Assembly (NCBI GenBank): GCA_037200975.1
Contig: JBBCGI010000001.1
Location: 2,356,001-2,420,000, forward strand
Direction: 5' to 3'
DNA from: Pseudomonadota bacterium
GTDB taxonomy: Bacteria > Pseudomonadota > Gammaproteobacteria > Steroidobacterales > Steroidobacteraceae
DNA: 64,000 bases
Shown here: positions 34,505 through 43,244 of the stretch, piece by piece
Position numbering within the stretch: position 1 is the stretch's first letter
Layout of the letters: each line of letters begins with the position of its first letter
Made by a program: the position numbers and the translations under genes
The notes under the pieces: model-generated
Databases searched by the model: none
The model's input: the letters and a program-made list of their open reading frames with translations, nothing else
What the model was told of the DNA's origin: nothing

Positions 34505-36550
34505 TCAGGCCCTCAAGGCTTCGTCGAACAATCCATGTTGCGGCTTCAAGGGAACCCGGATCCGGACCGTGGTGCCTTCACCGACGATGGAGTGAATGTC
34601 GATACTGCCACCCATGAGCTTGAGGCGCTCGCGAATGTTGAACAGGCCGAAGCCGCCCTGCCGCGTCGGCAGCCGGTCGATGGCGTGCACTTCGAAACCC
34701 ACGCCGGGATCGAGCACGTCGAGCGTGAGCAGATCGTCGGCCACGCCGCAGCGCACCGTGGCGCGCTTGGAACGCGCATGTTTCACCACGTTCTGCAGCA
34801 GTTCGCGCACCGTCTGAAACAACAGGACGGTGATCTGATCTTCCAAAGGCTTCAAAGAACCGTCATCTTCGATCGTGACCGCGATGCGCTGCTGCTTGCC
34901 GACACGATCCGCCAGCCAGCGCAACGCCTCGATCAGGCCGGTGTCGTGCAGCCCGGGTGGCGCGAGCTCCAGCATCAGCGTGCGCGTCTGCGTGGTCGCA
35001 TCGGCCAGGACCTGCTCGGCCTCGACCAGCAATTGCAGCTTGTCGCGATCATTCATGCCGCGCTTGATCTCGGCGAGCTGCATCGCCATGCCGGCGAGGT
35101 TCTGCGCGGGCCCATCGTGCAGCTCGCTCGCGAGCTTGCGGCGCGCGCGTTCCTCGGCCAGCGTGATTTCCGTCGCGAGCGCGCGCAGCTGCGAATCGTG
35201 CTGCGACAAGGCGTGTTCGGCTTCGCGCATAGCCGTGACGTCGCGGCCGCTGCCCCAGAACCTGAGCACGTGCCCCTTCTCGACGATGCCGATCATCGAA
35301 ATCAGCAACACGCGATCGAGTCCGTAAGGACCGTGCACCACGTGTTCGATATTGCGCACCTGGTAGCCATTGCGGATCGCTTCCCGGATGCGTTCTATAT
35401 AAACCCGCGACCAGGTCGGGTGATCGCCGAGCCGCGTCCCGACGATCGGGCTCGGTGCATCCTTCACGCCCAGCGCCACCATGAACGCGGTGTTGCACTC
35501 GGCCACGTAGCCATGTTTGCGCACCCACGCAATCTGATCGTCGGGCGGCAGCGTCACCGGCATGGGCTCCGCGAGCTCGGTGCGGAAGATCGCCTCGGAG
35601 CTGTTGGCGATGAAGGCGCGGTAACGCTCGTCGCTGCAGCGAGCCTTTTCGATGGCCACGTCGCGCTCCGCCATCACCGCCTGCAGCAGCAACACCGGCA
35701 ACACGCACAGCGCCAGGAAAGTCTGCAGCTGGTAGGGACTTTCGAACGGGCCGAGCCCGCGCGTCGTGGCGAGGGACGCGATGGCGACGGCCAGACCCGC
35801 CGCAAGCGCGGTGCGGCGGGCGCCGCCCAGCAGCGCTATCCACACCAGCACCGGGTAGACGATGTAGGGCACGTCGAGCGGCGTCAGCTCCGGGCCGCGG
35901 TGCCGCAGGAATACCGCGCCCAACAGCAGCAGCAGCACGCCGAACGCCGAGTAGGTAGCCGCGCGGCCGCCGCGCGTGCCGGTCAGCGCCAGGCCATGGA
36001 AACCGATGGTGAGCAGCAACGGCGTGACGACCAATGCGCCCAGGAAATCGCCGATCCACCAGTTCTGGACGGACAGCCAGAATTCGCGCCCAGCCGTGAA
36101 GGTGCCCGCGCGCAGCGCGACGGAGACGATCGCGCAGACGAGTGTCGACCCCAGCGCCGCGACCGCGAAACACAACACGTGGCGCAGGCGCGCGAAGGAG
36201 ATCGGGCCGCGCACGCCGACTTGCATGAGGGCGGTGCCGAGCAAGGCCGCGGCGAACTTCACGAAGAAGAGCAGGCCGGAGACGGTGTAGGGAATCTGCG
36301 GCGCGAACAATTCGTGGGCCGACAACTCGGCCGCGAATCCAAACGCGGCCAGCGCCGGCCAGTAACGCGCCGGATACAGCAACAGGAATGCGAACAGGGT
36401 GCCCGTCGCCGGCCAGAAAACCCCGACCCCCTGCGGCGCGATCAGCAGGGTGAGGCCGATGCCTACGGCAACGAAATGCAACGGAAAATAGACTGCCGCT
36501 GCGGTCAGGGGACCTAACTTCAGTCCGAACGGTCGAAGATGACGATTCAT
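34505..36550 (-). CDS. MASE1-PAS sensor histidine kinase
   Basis: 681 residues. An N-terminal MASE1 membrane sensor of eight helices (about 15-290), a PAS-like domain (about 305-440, with EAIFRTELAEPMPVTLPPDD), then a HisKA_3 dimerisation domain with the phosphoacceptor His in LASELHDGPAQNLAGMAMQL (near 477) and a HATPase domain whose N-box is RELLQNVVKHARSKRA. HisKA_3 kinases belong to the NarX/UhpB group, whose partners are LuxR-type response regulators. None is encoded nearby, so this kinase is orphaned here. MASE1 signals are unknown. It precedes gloB on the same strand. Confidence 0.93.
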   Translation of the reverse strand: MNRHLRPFGLKLGPLTAAAVYFPLHFVAVGIGLTLLIAPQGVGVFWPATGTLFAFLLLYPARYWPALAAFGFAAELSAHELFAPQIPYTVSGLLFFVKFAAALLGTALMQVGVRGPISFARLRHVLCFAVAALGSTLVCAIVSVALRAGTFTAGREFWLSVQNWWIGDFLGALVVTPLLLTIGFHGLALTGTRGGRAATYSAFGVLLLLLGAVFLRHRGPELTPLDVPYIVYPVLVWIALLGGARRTALAAGLAVAIASLATTRGLGPFESPYQLQTFLALCVLPVLLLQAVMAERDVAIEKARCSDERYRAFIANSSEAIFRTELAEPMPVTLPPDDQIAWVRKHGYVAECNTAFMVALGVKDAPSPIVGTRLGDHPTWSRVYIERIREAIRNGYQVRNIEHVVHGPYGLDRVLLISMIGIVEKGHVLRFWGSGRDVTAMREAEHALSQHDSQLRALATEITLAEERARRKLASELHDGPAQNLAGMAMQLAEIKRGMNDRDKLQLLVEAEQVLADATTQTRTLMLELAPPGLHDTGLIEALRWLADRVGKQQRIAVTIEDDGSLKPLEDQITVLLFQTVRELLQNVVKHARSKRATVRCGVADDLLTLDVLDPGVGFEVHAIDRLPTRQGGFGLFNIRERLKLMGGSIDIHSIVGEGTTVRIRVPLKPQHGLFDEALRA

Positions 36551-36671
36551 GACCGCTGCAATAATAGAACGAGACCTGGACCGTAGCTTGGGAGCGACGA
36601 TTTGTTGTTTGCTTCCACGCGTGCATAGTGGCGCATAAACCGATTGCGAAAGGGTTCGAGAGGGCTTTCCG

Positions 36672-38243
36672 GTGAAAAGAGACTATAAATTCAGGGTCTT
36701 GCTGCTTCCTTGGTTCCTCGCGCTGGCCGCCTGCGGTGGCGGCGGTGATGGGGGTGGCGGCAATGGGGGTGGCAACGGCGGCGGCAGCTTTCCGGGCGGT
36801 TCAACCTGGCAGCCGGGCGTATTTCAGCCCTCGGCCAATTTCGACGCCAAATGCGTGAACCCGCGTCCCGGGACGGCCGATCGCGCCGGAACGATCACGG
36901 ACCAGAACAACTGGCTGCGTTCCTGGACCAACGAGCTGTACCTCTGGTACTCCGAGGTGCCCGACCTCAATCCGGCGCTGTACACCACCGACGCCTACTT
37001 CGACCTGCTGAAGACTCCCGCGAAGACGGCTCCCAAAAATGCGGACAAGGACAAGTTCCATTTCACCTATGACACCGACGAGTGGGAAGCGCTCTCGCAG
37101 GGTGGGACCGAGGCCGGGTACGGCGCGGAATTCGACGTGCTCGCAGCTTATCCTCCGCGCCGCATCGTGGTCGTGTACACCGACCCGGGCACGACCGCGG
37201 AAACCAACCTCAACCGCGGCGATGAAGTTCTGCAGGTGGACGGGGTAGACGTCGTCGCCGGGAATTCCGACGTCCTGAACGCCGGCCTGTTCCCCGCCAA
37301 CACCGGCGAGACGCACACGTTCCGCGTGCGCAACACCGCGGGTGTGTCGCGCACCGTGACCATGACCTCCGCCACGATCACGCACTCACCGGTGCCTATC
37401 TACAAGACCTTCGAGAACGGCACCGTCGGCTACATCCAGTTCAACGACCACATCGCGACGGCGGAACGGCCGCTGATCACGGCCATCAACACGCTCAAGA
37501 CCGCGAACGTCACCGACCTCATCCTCGACGTGCGTTACAACGGCGGCGGTTATCTGGACATGGCGAGCGAGCTTGCCTACATGATCGGCAACACCTCGCT
37601 GCTCACCGGCAAGACGTTCGAGAAGATAGTCTTCAACGACAAGAACCCGAGCCGCAATCCGGTCACGGGCGAAATCCTCGCGCCGACTCCTTTCCATTCG
37701 ACGACGGGCTTCCAGGCTCCGCTCGACCAGGCTTTGCCCACGCTCAACCTGACACGTGTCTACGTCATTGTCGGTCCGGGCACCTGTTCGGCGAGCGAGT
37801 CCATCATCAATTCGCTGCGCGGCGCGGGCGTGGAAGTCTTCATCATCGGCTCTACCACCTGCGGCAAACCGTACGGCTTCTATCCCACCGACAACTGCGG
37901 CGTCACCTATTTCTCAATCCAGTTCCGCGGTGAGAACGCCATGAATTTCGGCGACTACACCGATGGCTTCTCCCCGGCGAACACCGCGGCCGCCGACGCG
38001 GGCACCGTCGTGCCGGGTTGTTCGGTTGCGGACGACTACACGCACGCAATGGGTGACGCGGCCGAAGGCCGTATCGCGGCGGCGCTGGCATTTCGCGCGA
38101 GCAACAACCTCACGTGTCCGACCGCCTCGGGCGTGTCGCCGCCGCGTGTTGCCAAGGCGTCGTTGGCGGGCGGCACGCTCCAGGGCCAATGGGTGTCCAA
38201 GCCCATGGCGCGCCAGAACCGCATCATTCGCCGCATGCAGTGA
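36672..38243 (+). CDS. S41-family (C-terminal processing) peptidase lipoprotein
   Basis: 523 residues, GTG start. The lipobox is LAAC with the lipidated Cys at 21, followed by a 22-residue Gly-rich linker (GGGGDGGGG...). A PDZ-like domain (around residues 145-235; TETNLNRGDEVLQVDGVDVV) precedes the S41 catalytic domain, with DLILDVRYNGGGYLD, the nucleophile in GPGTCSASESI and the Lys of GSTTCGKPYG, a Ser/Lys pair. It should sit on a membrane facing the periplasm and cleave C-terminal parts of proteins. No neighbour suggests a substrate. Monocistronic, with its own hairpin downstream. Confidence 0.92.
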   Translation: MKRDYKFRVLLLPWFLALAACGGGGDGGGGNGGGNGGGSFPGGSTWQPGVFQPSANFDAKCVNPRPGTADRAGTITDQNNWLRSWTNELYLWYSEVPDLNPALYTTDAYFDLLKTPAKTAPKNADKDKFHFTYDTDEWEALSQGGTEAGYGAEFDVLAAYPPRRIVVVYTDPGTTAETNLNRGDEVLQVDGVDVVAGNSDVLNAGLFPANTGETHTFRVRNTAGVSRTVTMTSATITHSPVPIYKTFENGTVGYIQFNDHIATAERPLITAINTLKTANVTDLILDVRYNGGGYLDMASELAYMIGNTSLLTGKTFEKIVFNDKNPSRNPVTGEILAPTPFHSTTGFQAPLDQALPTLNLTRVYVIVGPGTCSASESIINSLRGAGVEVFIIGSTTCGKPYGFYPTDNCGVTYFSIQFRGENAMNFGDYTDGFSPANTAAADAGTVVPGCSVADDYTHAMGDAAEGRIAAALAFRASNNLTCPTASGVSPPRVAKASLAGGTLQGQWVSKPMARQNRIIRRMQ

Positions 38244-38245
38244 AC

Positions 38246-38282
38246 GTTCGCGGAATCGGCGCCGGTCGCCGATTCCGCGAAC
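38246..38282. terminator. Perfect 16-bp hairpin between convergent genes
   Basis: GTTCGCGGAATCGGCG (38246-38261) and its reverse complement (38267-38282) close a five-base loop, three bases after the S41 stop. There is no T tract, so it would act as a stem barrier or Rho-assisted terminator in both directions, between the S41 gene and the dodecin gene. Confidence 0.6.
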
Positions 38283-38306
38283 CAGGCAGCTGTTGCCGGC
38301 GGCTTC

Positions 38307-38519
38307 TTACTTCTTCTTGCTCTTGAGCACGAACGTGACCTTCAACGTCACGCGGTACTCGACGATCTTGCCGTTCTCGACGATCACGTTCTGATCCTGC
38401 ACCCATGCCGCGGTGATGTCGTTGACGGACTCCGATGCGCGCGAGATGCCCTTCTTCACGGCATCCTCGAAACTCGATTTGCTGCCCGCGATGATCTCGA
38501 TGACCTTGGCGACTGACAT
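38307..38519 (-). CDS. Dodecin (flavin-binding storage protein)
   Basis: 70 residues, the usual size. MSVAKVIEIIAGSKSSFEDA, then ISRASESVNDITAAWVQDQN and a C-terminal beta strand (EYRVTLKVTFVLKSKKK). The conserved Trp in AAWVQDQ stacks on riboflavin or FMN in the homododecameric shell. The protein stores or buffers flavin in the cytoplasm. ATG start with GGAGACGTCC in front on the minus strand. Monocistronic and convergent with the S41 gene; divergent from the hypothetical gene at 38624. Confidence 0.96.
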   Translation of the reverse strand: MSVAKVIEIIAGSKSSFEDAVKKGISRASESVNDITAAWVQDQNVIVENGKIVEYRVTLKVTFVLKSKKK

Positions 38520-38623
38520 GGACGTCTCCTCGTGATTTGGAGGGGCATCTTGGACTCCTTGCGGAGTTTCTCCAACGACGGAATTGCAGCAGGCGCTGGG
38601 CGCGCCCCTTAGACTTCGGCCCC

Positions 38624-39088
38624 ATGAGCCTCAATCGCGAAAGCTTTCAACTGCTGGCGGACATCCGCGGCGAAGACGACGAAGACACCAAACTGCTGCA
38701 GGAGATGGGCGAGGAGGCCAAGGATTTCATCACCGGCCAGGAGTGGTGCCCGCCGATCCGCAATTTCTACCTGGCGTACGGCATCGGCGAGGTGGTCGCG
38801 TTGTTCCTGGTGGATTTCACGGAAGCGATCGCCGATTCGCCCGACGATTCGTTGTGGATCGTGGTCGGCGACCTGCCTTCCGCCTACTTCGTCAGCGAAA
38901 GCGCGGATACGCCGCGCGCGGCGTTGGAGTGTTACTGCTACATCATGGATGACTGGGTCGCCGCGGTGGTCAACGACACCGATATGGAAGAGGTGTACCC
39001 GGTGGAAGCCGAGCCCACCGAAGACAACGCGCGCGAGCTGCAATCGCGCCTGGATTTCCTGCGCACGGAAATCATCCCCGAGATGTGA
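38624..39088 (+). CDS. Acidic protein of unknown function
   Basis: 154 residues from the ATG at 38624 (MSLNRESFQLLADIRGEDDE), very acidic overall (many Asp/Glu). The middle (WCPPIRNFYLAYGIGEVVAL) and end (LQSRLDFLRTEIIPEM) look folded. No signal peptide or membrane helix. No family was recognised. It faces dodecin divergently, with about 100 bases between, and ends just before the long hairpin repeat at 39099. Confidence 0.7.
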   Translation: MSLNRESFQLLADIRGEDDEDTKLLQEMGEEAKDFITGQEWCPPIRNFYLAYGIGEVVALFLVDFTEAIADSPDDSLWIVVGDLPSAYFVSESADTPRAALECYCYIMDDWVAAVVNDTDMEEVYPVEAEPTEDNARELQSRLDFLRTEIIPEM

Positions 39089-39098
39089 CCGCGAATTA

Positions 39099-39191
39099 AA
39101 GGGGTTAAAAGGGGACATGCCTAATTAACTGAGGGGTTGCGCCACCGGCGCAACCCCTCAGTTAATTAGGCATGTCCCCTTTTAACCCCTT
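39099..39191. repeat. Very long perfect hairpin (AAAAGGGGACATGCCTA family, copy 1)
   Basis: 45-base arms at 39099-39143 and 39147-39191 are perfect complements around a three-base loop. The inner half shares AAAGGGGACATGCCTA with the element at 43157-43212; the outer AAGGGGTTAA adds a further block. It lies ten bases after the stop at 39088, and its last base is also the last base of the stop codon of the next, convergent gene. Confidence 0.95.
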
Positions 39192-39589
39192 CAATCGTTG
39201 AACTTGAGGTTTACCTCTAGTTCGGGCAGCAGCGGTGACGGATCGAAGTACGACGCGTCGTCACTCGAGGCGAACACCCCGCCCGCGATGATGTAGTGCG
39301 GCGTGCGATCGATATCCACGCGGTACACCTTGCGCGATTCGGCCTTGCCGCGCTGGCTCGGCGGAATGTATTCGAGCACTTCATCGAGCAGGCACTGCTC
39401 GACGGTGAAATCGCCGAACCACGACGGGATCGACATCCACACCACGCCGCGGAACAAGAGGTCGATGCGCCTCGGCCCGCCATCGTCGCGGTCGCCGGAA
39501 CGCAGCAGCAACAACCCGTGATGCTGGTAATAGAGCACCAGGCCGAACTGGCCGTTGAAACGCGCGGGCAGTTGCAGTGGCGTCGTCAA
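39191..39589 (-). CDS. Hypothetical protein of the ctaB-adjacent type
   Basis: 132 residues if the TTG at 39589 is the start, two bases after the ctaB stop (MTTPLQLPARFNGQFGLVLY), consistent with translational coupling. A 157-residue reading would reach back into ctaB and is less likely. The protein is soluble with alternating strands (LVLYYQHHGLLLLRS; IDLLFRGVVWMSIPSWFGDF) and a Tyr/Arg-rich middle, and I recognise no family. Its stop codon (39191-39193) overlaps the last base of the repeat hairpin. Being the last gene of the heme A run, it may be a lineage-specific oxidase-associated protein. Confidence 0.62.
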   Translation of the reverse strand: MTTPLQLPARFNGQFGLVLYYQHHGLLLLRSGDRDDGGPRRIDLLFRGVVWMSIPSWFGDFTVEQCLLDEVLEYIPPSQRGKAESRKVYRVDIDRTPHYIIAGGVFASSDDASYFDPSPLLPELEVNLKFND

Positions 39590-39591
39590 GC

Positions 39592-40518
39592 TCAAACGGG
39601 CAGCAGCTTGATTCCCTGCGTCGTCGGTAGATAGTGATCCACCAGCAGCGCGGCGAACAGCCACATAAGGTACGTGATCGAAAACCGGAACACCTTCATC
39701 GGCAGGTGCGCGCGCTCGGTCAGCTTCATCTGCAGCGCGTAGTAGATGAACATGCCGTTGAGCACCAGCGCCGCCGCCAGGTAGATGAGCCCGCTCATGC
39801 CGGTGACGAACGGCATCAGCGTCACGGCCGTCAGCAACACCGTGTACAGCAACACCTGCAGCCGCGTGAACGCGACGCCGTGTGTGACGGGCAGCATCGG
39901 AATGCCGACCTTGGCGTATTCATCTTTGCGCGCAATGGCCAGCGCCCAGAAGTGCGGCGGCGTCCAGACGAACACGATCAGGAACAGCAGCAGCGCATCC
40001 GAATCGATCGAGTTCGTCACGGCGGCCCAGCCCAGCACCGGCGGCGCGGCGCCGGCAGCTCCGCCGATGACGATGTTCTGCGAGGTCGCGCGCTTGAGCC
40101 ACACGGTGTAGACCACCGCGTAGCCGATCAGCGAAGCGAAGGTGAGCAACGCGGTGAGCACGTTCACCAGCAGCACCAGGATGCTCATCGACAACACACA
40201 CAACACGCCGGCGAACACCAGCGCCGAGCGCGGCGTCATCTTGCCGGTGGGCAGTGGCCGCCGTTTCGTGCGCGACATCTGCGCGTCGATGCGCTCGTCG
40301 AGCACATGGTTGATCACCGCGGCACTCGCCGCCGCGAAGCCGACACCGAGATTGCCGAACACCAGCGCGTCCCACGGCGGCATTCCGGTCGACGCCAGCA
40401 ACGTGCCCACGATGGACGTGAACACGATCAGCATGACGACGCGCGGTTTGGTCAGCTCGTAGTAGCTGCGCCAGCTCGCGGTGGATGCTGTTGCGACGAT
40501 GGGGTCGGGGGTGGCCAA
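39592..40518 (-). CDS. ctaB: Protoheme IX farnesyltransferase (heme O synthase)
   Basis: 308 residues, TTG start at 40518 with AGGAGCCCAGGCG upstream. A UbiA-family polytopic enzyme with the Asp-rich prenyl-diphosphate motif [20 protein letters not shown] (first Asp-rich motif) and nine membrane segments. It attaches a farnesyl group to protoheme IX to make heme O, the precursor of heme A. Encoded between ctaA and the hypothetical gene on the same strand, and thus part of the SURF1-SCO-like-ctaA-ctaB run. Acts in the inner membrane. Confidence 0.96.
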   Translation of the reverse strand: MATPDPIVATASTASWRSYYELTKPRVVMLIVFTSIVGTLLASTGMPPWDALVFGNLGVGFAAASAAVINHVLDERIDAQMSRTKRRPLPTGKMTPRSALVFAGVLCVLSMSILVLLVNVLTALLTFASLIGYAVVYTVWLKRATSQNIVIGGAAGAAPPVLGWAAVTNSIDSDALLLFLIVFVWTPPHFWALAIARKDEYAKVGIPMLPVTHGVAFTRLQVLLYTVLLTAVTLMPFVTGMSGLIYLAAALVLNGMFIYYALQMKLTERAHLPMKVFRFSITYLMWLFAALLVDHYLPTTQGIKLLPV

Positions 40519-40561
40519 ACGCCTGGGCTCCTGGAAAGGGGCGGCAGTTTAGCCCAATCGA

Positions 40562-41596
40562 TCAGCGAAAATCCGCCACCGGCCGGAGCCTGCGATTGAG
40601 GAGCACCGTCGCTCCTACGAGCAGCGCGGCGCCCGCGTTATGTGCCGCCGCGAGTTCGAGTGGAAAGGCACGCAACACCATGAAAATGCCAATTGAAATC
40701 TGCAACACCAGCGCGCCGATCACGGCCAGCGCGGCCACGCGGGGCGCTCGTCCGAGCCCGCGCAGGGCCGAAAAAGCCGCCAGCAGCAGCAGGATCGTCG
40801 CGACGGCGGCGCCCACCCGATGCATGAAATGAATGGCCACGCGCGCCGGATGATCGAGCACGCCGCCGGCGTAATTGATGCCGAGCCCGCGCCACAACAC
40901 GAATGCATCCTCGTAGTCCGCCTCGGGGATCCACTGGTTCTGGCAGCGGGGCAGATCCGGGCAGGCGAGCGCGGCGTAATTGCTGCTGGTCCAGCCGCCG
41001 AGGAATACCTGCAGCGCCAGCGCCGCCAGCGCGAGCCCGGCCCACAGGCGCGCGCGGCCGCCGAACTGCACCAGCCGGTTGCCGGCCAGCACCGTTGCGC
41101 CATCGACTTCGCGCGCCTGCGCGCGCATCGATAACCACAACCACAGCAGCATAGCGAAGGTAGTTAGTCCGCCGACCAGATGGCCGGTGACGATAAGCGG
41201 CTTCAGCAGCCAGGTGACGGTCAACATGCCGAGCATGCCCTGCAACACGACCAGCACCAGCAGCGTCGTCGCGAACGGCACACTCACGCCGCGCTCCCGG
41301 CGCGCGCGGATCGACAACGCCGCGATGACGACGATGATCAGCCCGAGCGTGCTGGCGAAATAACGGTGGATCATCTCCACCCACGCCTTGCGCACGTCGG
41401 CATCGCTCGCGTAGTGCTCAGCGCTGCCGGTCGGCGCGATATGACCGAAACATCCGGGCCAGTCGGGGCAGCCGAGTCCGGAATTCGACAGCCGCGTGTA
41501 GCCGCCCAGCACCACCACGCCGAAACACAGCAGCGCGCCGAACAGCGCGAGCCGCCTGATCCAGGCAACCACGTGTTTATGGTCGGGGTTGCTCAC
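40562..41596 (-). CDS. ctaA: Heme A synthase (CtaA/COX15)
   Basis: 344 residues, GTG start overlapping the stop of the gene before it by four bases. Eight membrane helices with duplicated four-helix units and paired His ligands, for example VEMIHRYFASTLGLIIVVIA, LIVTGHLVGGLTTFAMLLW, FLGGWTSSNYAALACPDLPR and AIHFMHRVGAAVATILLLLA. The external-loop cysteines (CPDWPGC, CPDLPRC) are the pair characteristic of this family. It oxidises heme O to heme A for the aa3 oxidase. Confidence 0.96.
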   Translation of the reverse strand: MSNPDHKHVVAWIRRLALFGALLCFGVVVLGGYTRLSNSGLGCPDWPGCFGHIAPTGSAEHYASDADVRKAWVEMIHRYFASTLGLIIVVIAALSIRARRERGVSVPFATTLLVLVVLQGMLGMLTVTWLLKPLIVTGHLVGGLTTFAMLLWLWLSMRAQAREVDGATVLAGNRLVQFGGRARLWAGLALAALALQVFLGGWTSSNYAALACPDLPRCQNQWIPEADYEDAFVLWRGLGINYAGGVLDHPARVAIHFMHRVGAAVATILLLLAAFSALRGLGRAPRVAALAVIGALVLQISIGIFMVLRAFPLELAAAHNAGAALLVGATVLLNRRLRPVADFR

Positions 41597-42180
41597 CCGA
41601 TGTGCGAAAGCTTGAGCAGCTTTTTGAGATCGGTCAGCAGGTCCTTGCTGGTCTGGTTGGCAACGCCGGCGTCGTGCCGCATCATGAGATTGCCGAGTGG
41701 ATCGACGATGAACAGCGAGCGGGAGCGATCCGCCGGAAACTCACCTAACAAGGCGGCGGCCGCCGACGCATCCAGCACCAGCAGCCCGGGTTGTTCCGCG
41801 GCGAAATAATCGTGGGCGCAGCAGTTGCCGGTGGCGAGAAATACCCGCTGCACGCGTGTCATCTCGTTGTTGAGCGCGAGCCGCGACTGGCGCCCGTATA
41901 CCAGCGCCGCGCGGCAATCCGCATCGCAGGCACCGTCACCTATATAGATGAGTGTCCATTTGTCGGCGAGCACGCCGGGTGCGGCCGGTGTGCCGTCGGG
42001 ATTGCGCAGCCCGGCGATCTCGAGCGGACGCGCGGGCGTGATGAGCTCCCCTTTGCTGGAGGAACCCGCCGGCCGCCATACCTCGCCGTAATACAGCGCG
42101 AACGCGGCGATCACCGGAACGAAAAACACCGCCGCGACGATCAACAGTGTGCGGCGGCCACGCGCGCGTGGATCTTGCAT
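41593..42180 (-). CDS. SCO-like thioredoxin-fold protein of the oxidase cluster
   Basis: 195 residues from the ATG at 42180, which overlaps the SURF1 stop by one base. One N-terminal membrane anchor (RTLLIVAAVFFVPVIAAFAL) and a periplasmic thioredoxin-like domain with CDADC at 85-89, the CxxxC of SCO proteins. The distal His ligand of true SCO proteins is replaced by Arg152 (DRSRSLFIVDPLG), so a normal Cu site is unlikely and a thiol-disulfide role in assembly is more plausible. Context (SURF1, ctaA, ctaB) supports an oxidase-assembly role. Confidence 0.85.
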   Translation of the reverse strand: MQDPRARGRRTLLIVAAVFFVPVIAAFALYYGEVWRPAGSSSKGELITPARPLEIAGLRNPDGTPAAPGVLADKWTLIYIGDGACDADCRAALVYGRQSRLALNNEMTRVQRVFLATGNCCAHDYFAAEQPGLLVLDASAAAALLGEFPADRSRSLFIVDPLGNLMMRHDAGVANQTSKDLLTDLKKLLKLSHIG

Positions 42181-42908
42181 CAGGACACCTTGCGAAAATT
42201 GAGGCCGAAGTAGAGCACGAGCAGCACTACCGCAAAACCCCACCATTGAATGGCGTACGAAAGATGCCGCATCGGCGGCAGACCGGGTGGTTGCCAGTCG
42301 CGCACGTAGCCATGCGGGTTGTTTGCATCCAGCAGCAGGATGCGTCTCGAAAGCTTCGTGCCGAGCGCGGTGGCGAGATCCGCAGGTGTCGGAAAGCTGG
42401 TGAGCTTGGGCCAGTTCGGCCCGGCCTCCGGCGCCGCGCGACCGCTGGCGAGCCCCCCGCTCGGCAGCTCATCGATACGGGCGGTGATCGTGACTTCGCC
42501 GGGATCGCGCAGGCTCACATCGGGCAGGCGATCGCGATAGCCGCTGAACGGCACCCAACCGCGGTTCACGAGGATGCGGCGGCCGTCGAGGAGGACGAAG
42601 GGCGTGAGTACTTCGTAGCCGGGCCGTCCTTCATGCGAGATGTTGTCGAGCAGAAACTGATGCCAGGGCTGGAAGTGCCCGGTGACTTCGATGCGCGCGA
42701 AGCGGGCGAGATTGTCGAACGCCCGGGAGCCCAGTTTTTCCGCGCCACCATCGCGTTCGTACTCCGCCCAGACCGCCTGCTTGGCCTCACCGCGTTGCCA
42801 TTGCCAGCGTCCGAGGCCGAAGAAAGCCAGCAGCGCGATGAGCGTGAGCAGGGTCATCGGCCAGGACGGCGCGAATACCCTCCCAAACGCGGAAAATCGG
42901 ATCGGCAT
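42180..42908 (-). CDS. SURF1 family cytochrome oxidase assembly protein
   Basis: 242 residues with the family topology: one N-terminal (LLTLIALLAFFGLGRWQWQR) and one C-terminal membrane helix (IQWWGFAVVLLVLYFGLNF) around a periplasmic beta-rich domain. SURF1 signatures are LGRWQWQRGEAK, VLTPFVLLDGRRILVNRGWV and RHLSYAIQWWGFA near the end. In bacteria it binds heme A and delivers it to subunit I of aa3 oxidase. First gene of the left oxidase block; the DUF2909 gene starts 26 bases upstream in the opposite direction. Confidence 0.95.
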   Translation of the reverse strand: MPIRFSAFGRVFAPSWPMTLLTLIALLAFFGLGRWQWQRGEAKQAVWAEYERDGGAEKLGSRAFDNLARFARIEVTGHFQPWHQFLLDNISHEGRPGYEVLTPFVLLDGRRILVNRGWVPFSGYRDRLPDVSLRDPGEVTITARIDELPSGGLASGRAAPEAGPNWPKLTSFPTPADLATALGTKLSRRILLLDANNPHGYVRDWQPPGLPPMRHLSYAIQWWGFAVVLLVLYFGLNFRKVS

Positions 42909-42934
42909 GGGGACGAAGTGTAAAGTGCGGCCCC

Positions 42935-43150
42935 ATGGACGTGATCAAGATTCTTGTCATCGTCGTGCTCTTCGCGATCATCGGAAGCCTGGGGAGCGCG
43001 CTGTTTCACCTGTCAAAAGGCAAAGGCGATTCGAAGAAGATGGCGCGCGCGCTGACCGTCCGGGTCGGCCTGTCGGTCATCCTCTTCATTCTGTTGATGC
43101 TCGCGTACTACAACGGCCTGATCGAGCCCAACAAGATCACCCCGCACTAG
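42935..43150 (+). CDS. DUF2909 twin-transmembrane protein of the oxidase cluster
   Basis: 71 residues with two membrane helices (VIKILVIVVLFAIIGSLGSA and RVGLSVILFILLMLAYYNGL) joined by a short basic loop containing HLSKGKGDSKKMARALTVR. DUF2909 proteins accompany the aa3 oxidase cluster in proteobacteria and may be small assembly or supercomplex factors related to HIG1. It is divergent from SURF1 here, whereas in many genomes it is in the same operon. Followed at 43157 by a repeat hairpin and then by the asd leader. Confidence 0.9.
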   Translation: MDVIKILVIVVLFAIIGSLGSALFHLSKGKGDSKKMARALTVRVGLSVILFILLMLAYYNGLIEPNKITPH

Positions 43151-43156
43151 GTAGCG

Positions 43157-43212
43157 CGGTAAAGGGGACATGCCTATTTTTTTCCGAAAAAATAGGCATG
43201 TCCCCTTTACCG
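43157..43212. repeat. Inverted repeat (AAAGGGGACATGCCTA family, copy 2)
   Basis: 26-base perfect arms at 43157-43182 and 43187-43212 around the loop TCCG. It starts six bases after the DUF2909 stop, and its 3' arm ends just upstream of the asd leader; the putative -35 of the asd promoter (TTTACC, 43206-43211) lies in the arm. Confidence 0.93.
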
Positions 43213-43235
43213 GGCACCGGCGGCTCCGCTACATT
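43206..43235 (+). promoter_or_regulatory. Possible asd promoter
   Basis: TTTACC (43206-43211) and TACATT (43230-43235) are 18 bases apart and each match four of six consensus bases. The predicted start of transcription would lie almost at the ATG of the leader peptide (43245), making that ORF leaderless. Weak on its own. Confidence 0.3.
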
Positions 43236-43244
43236 GCGCCCCCC

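Noticed and set aside
8133-43212. CRISPR array or tRNA genes among the repeats
   Set aside because: Repeats are single dispersed palindromes, not regularly spaced units, and none folds into a cloverleaf.
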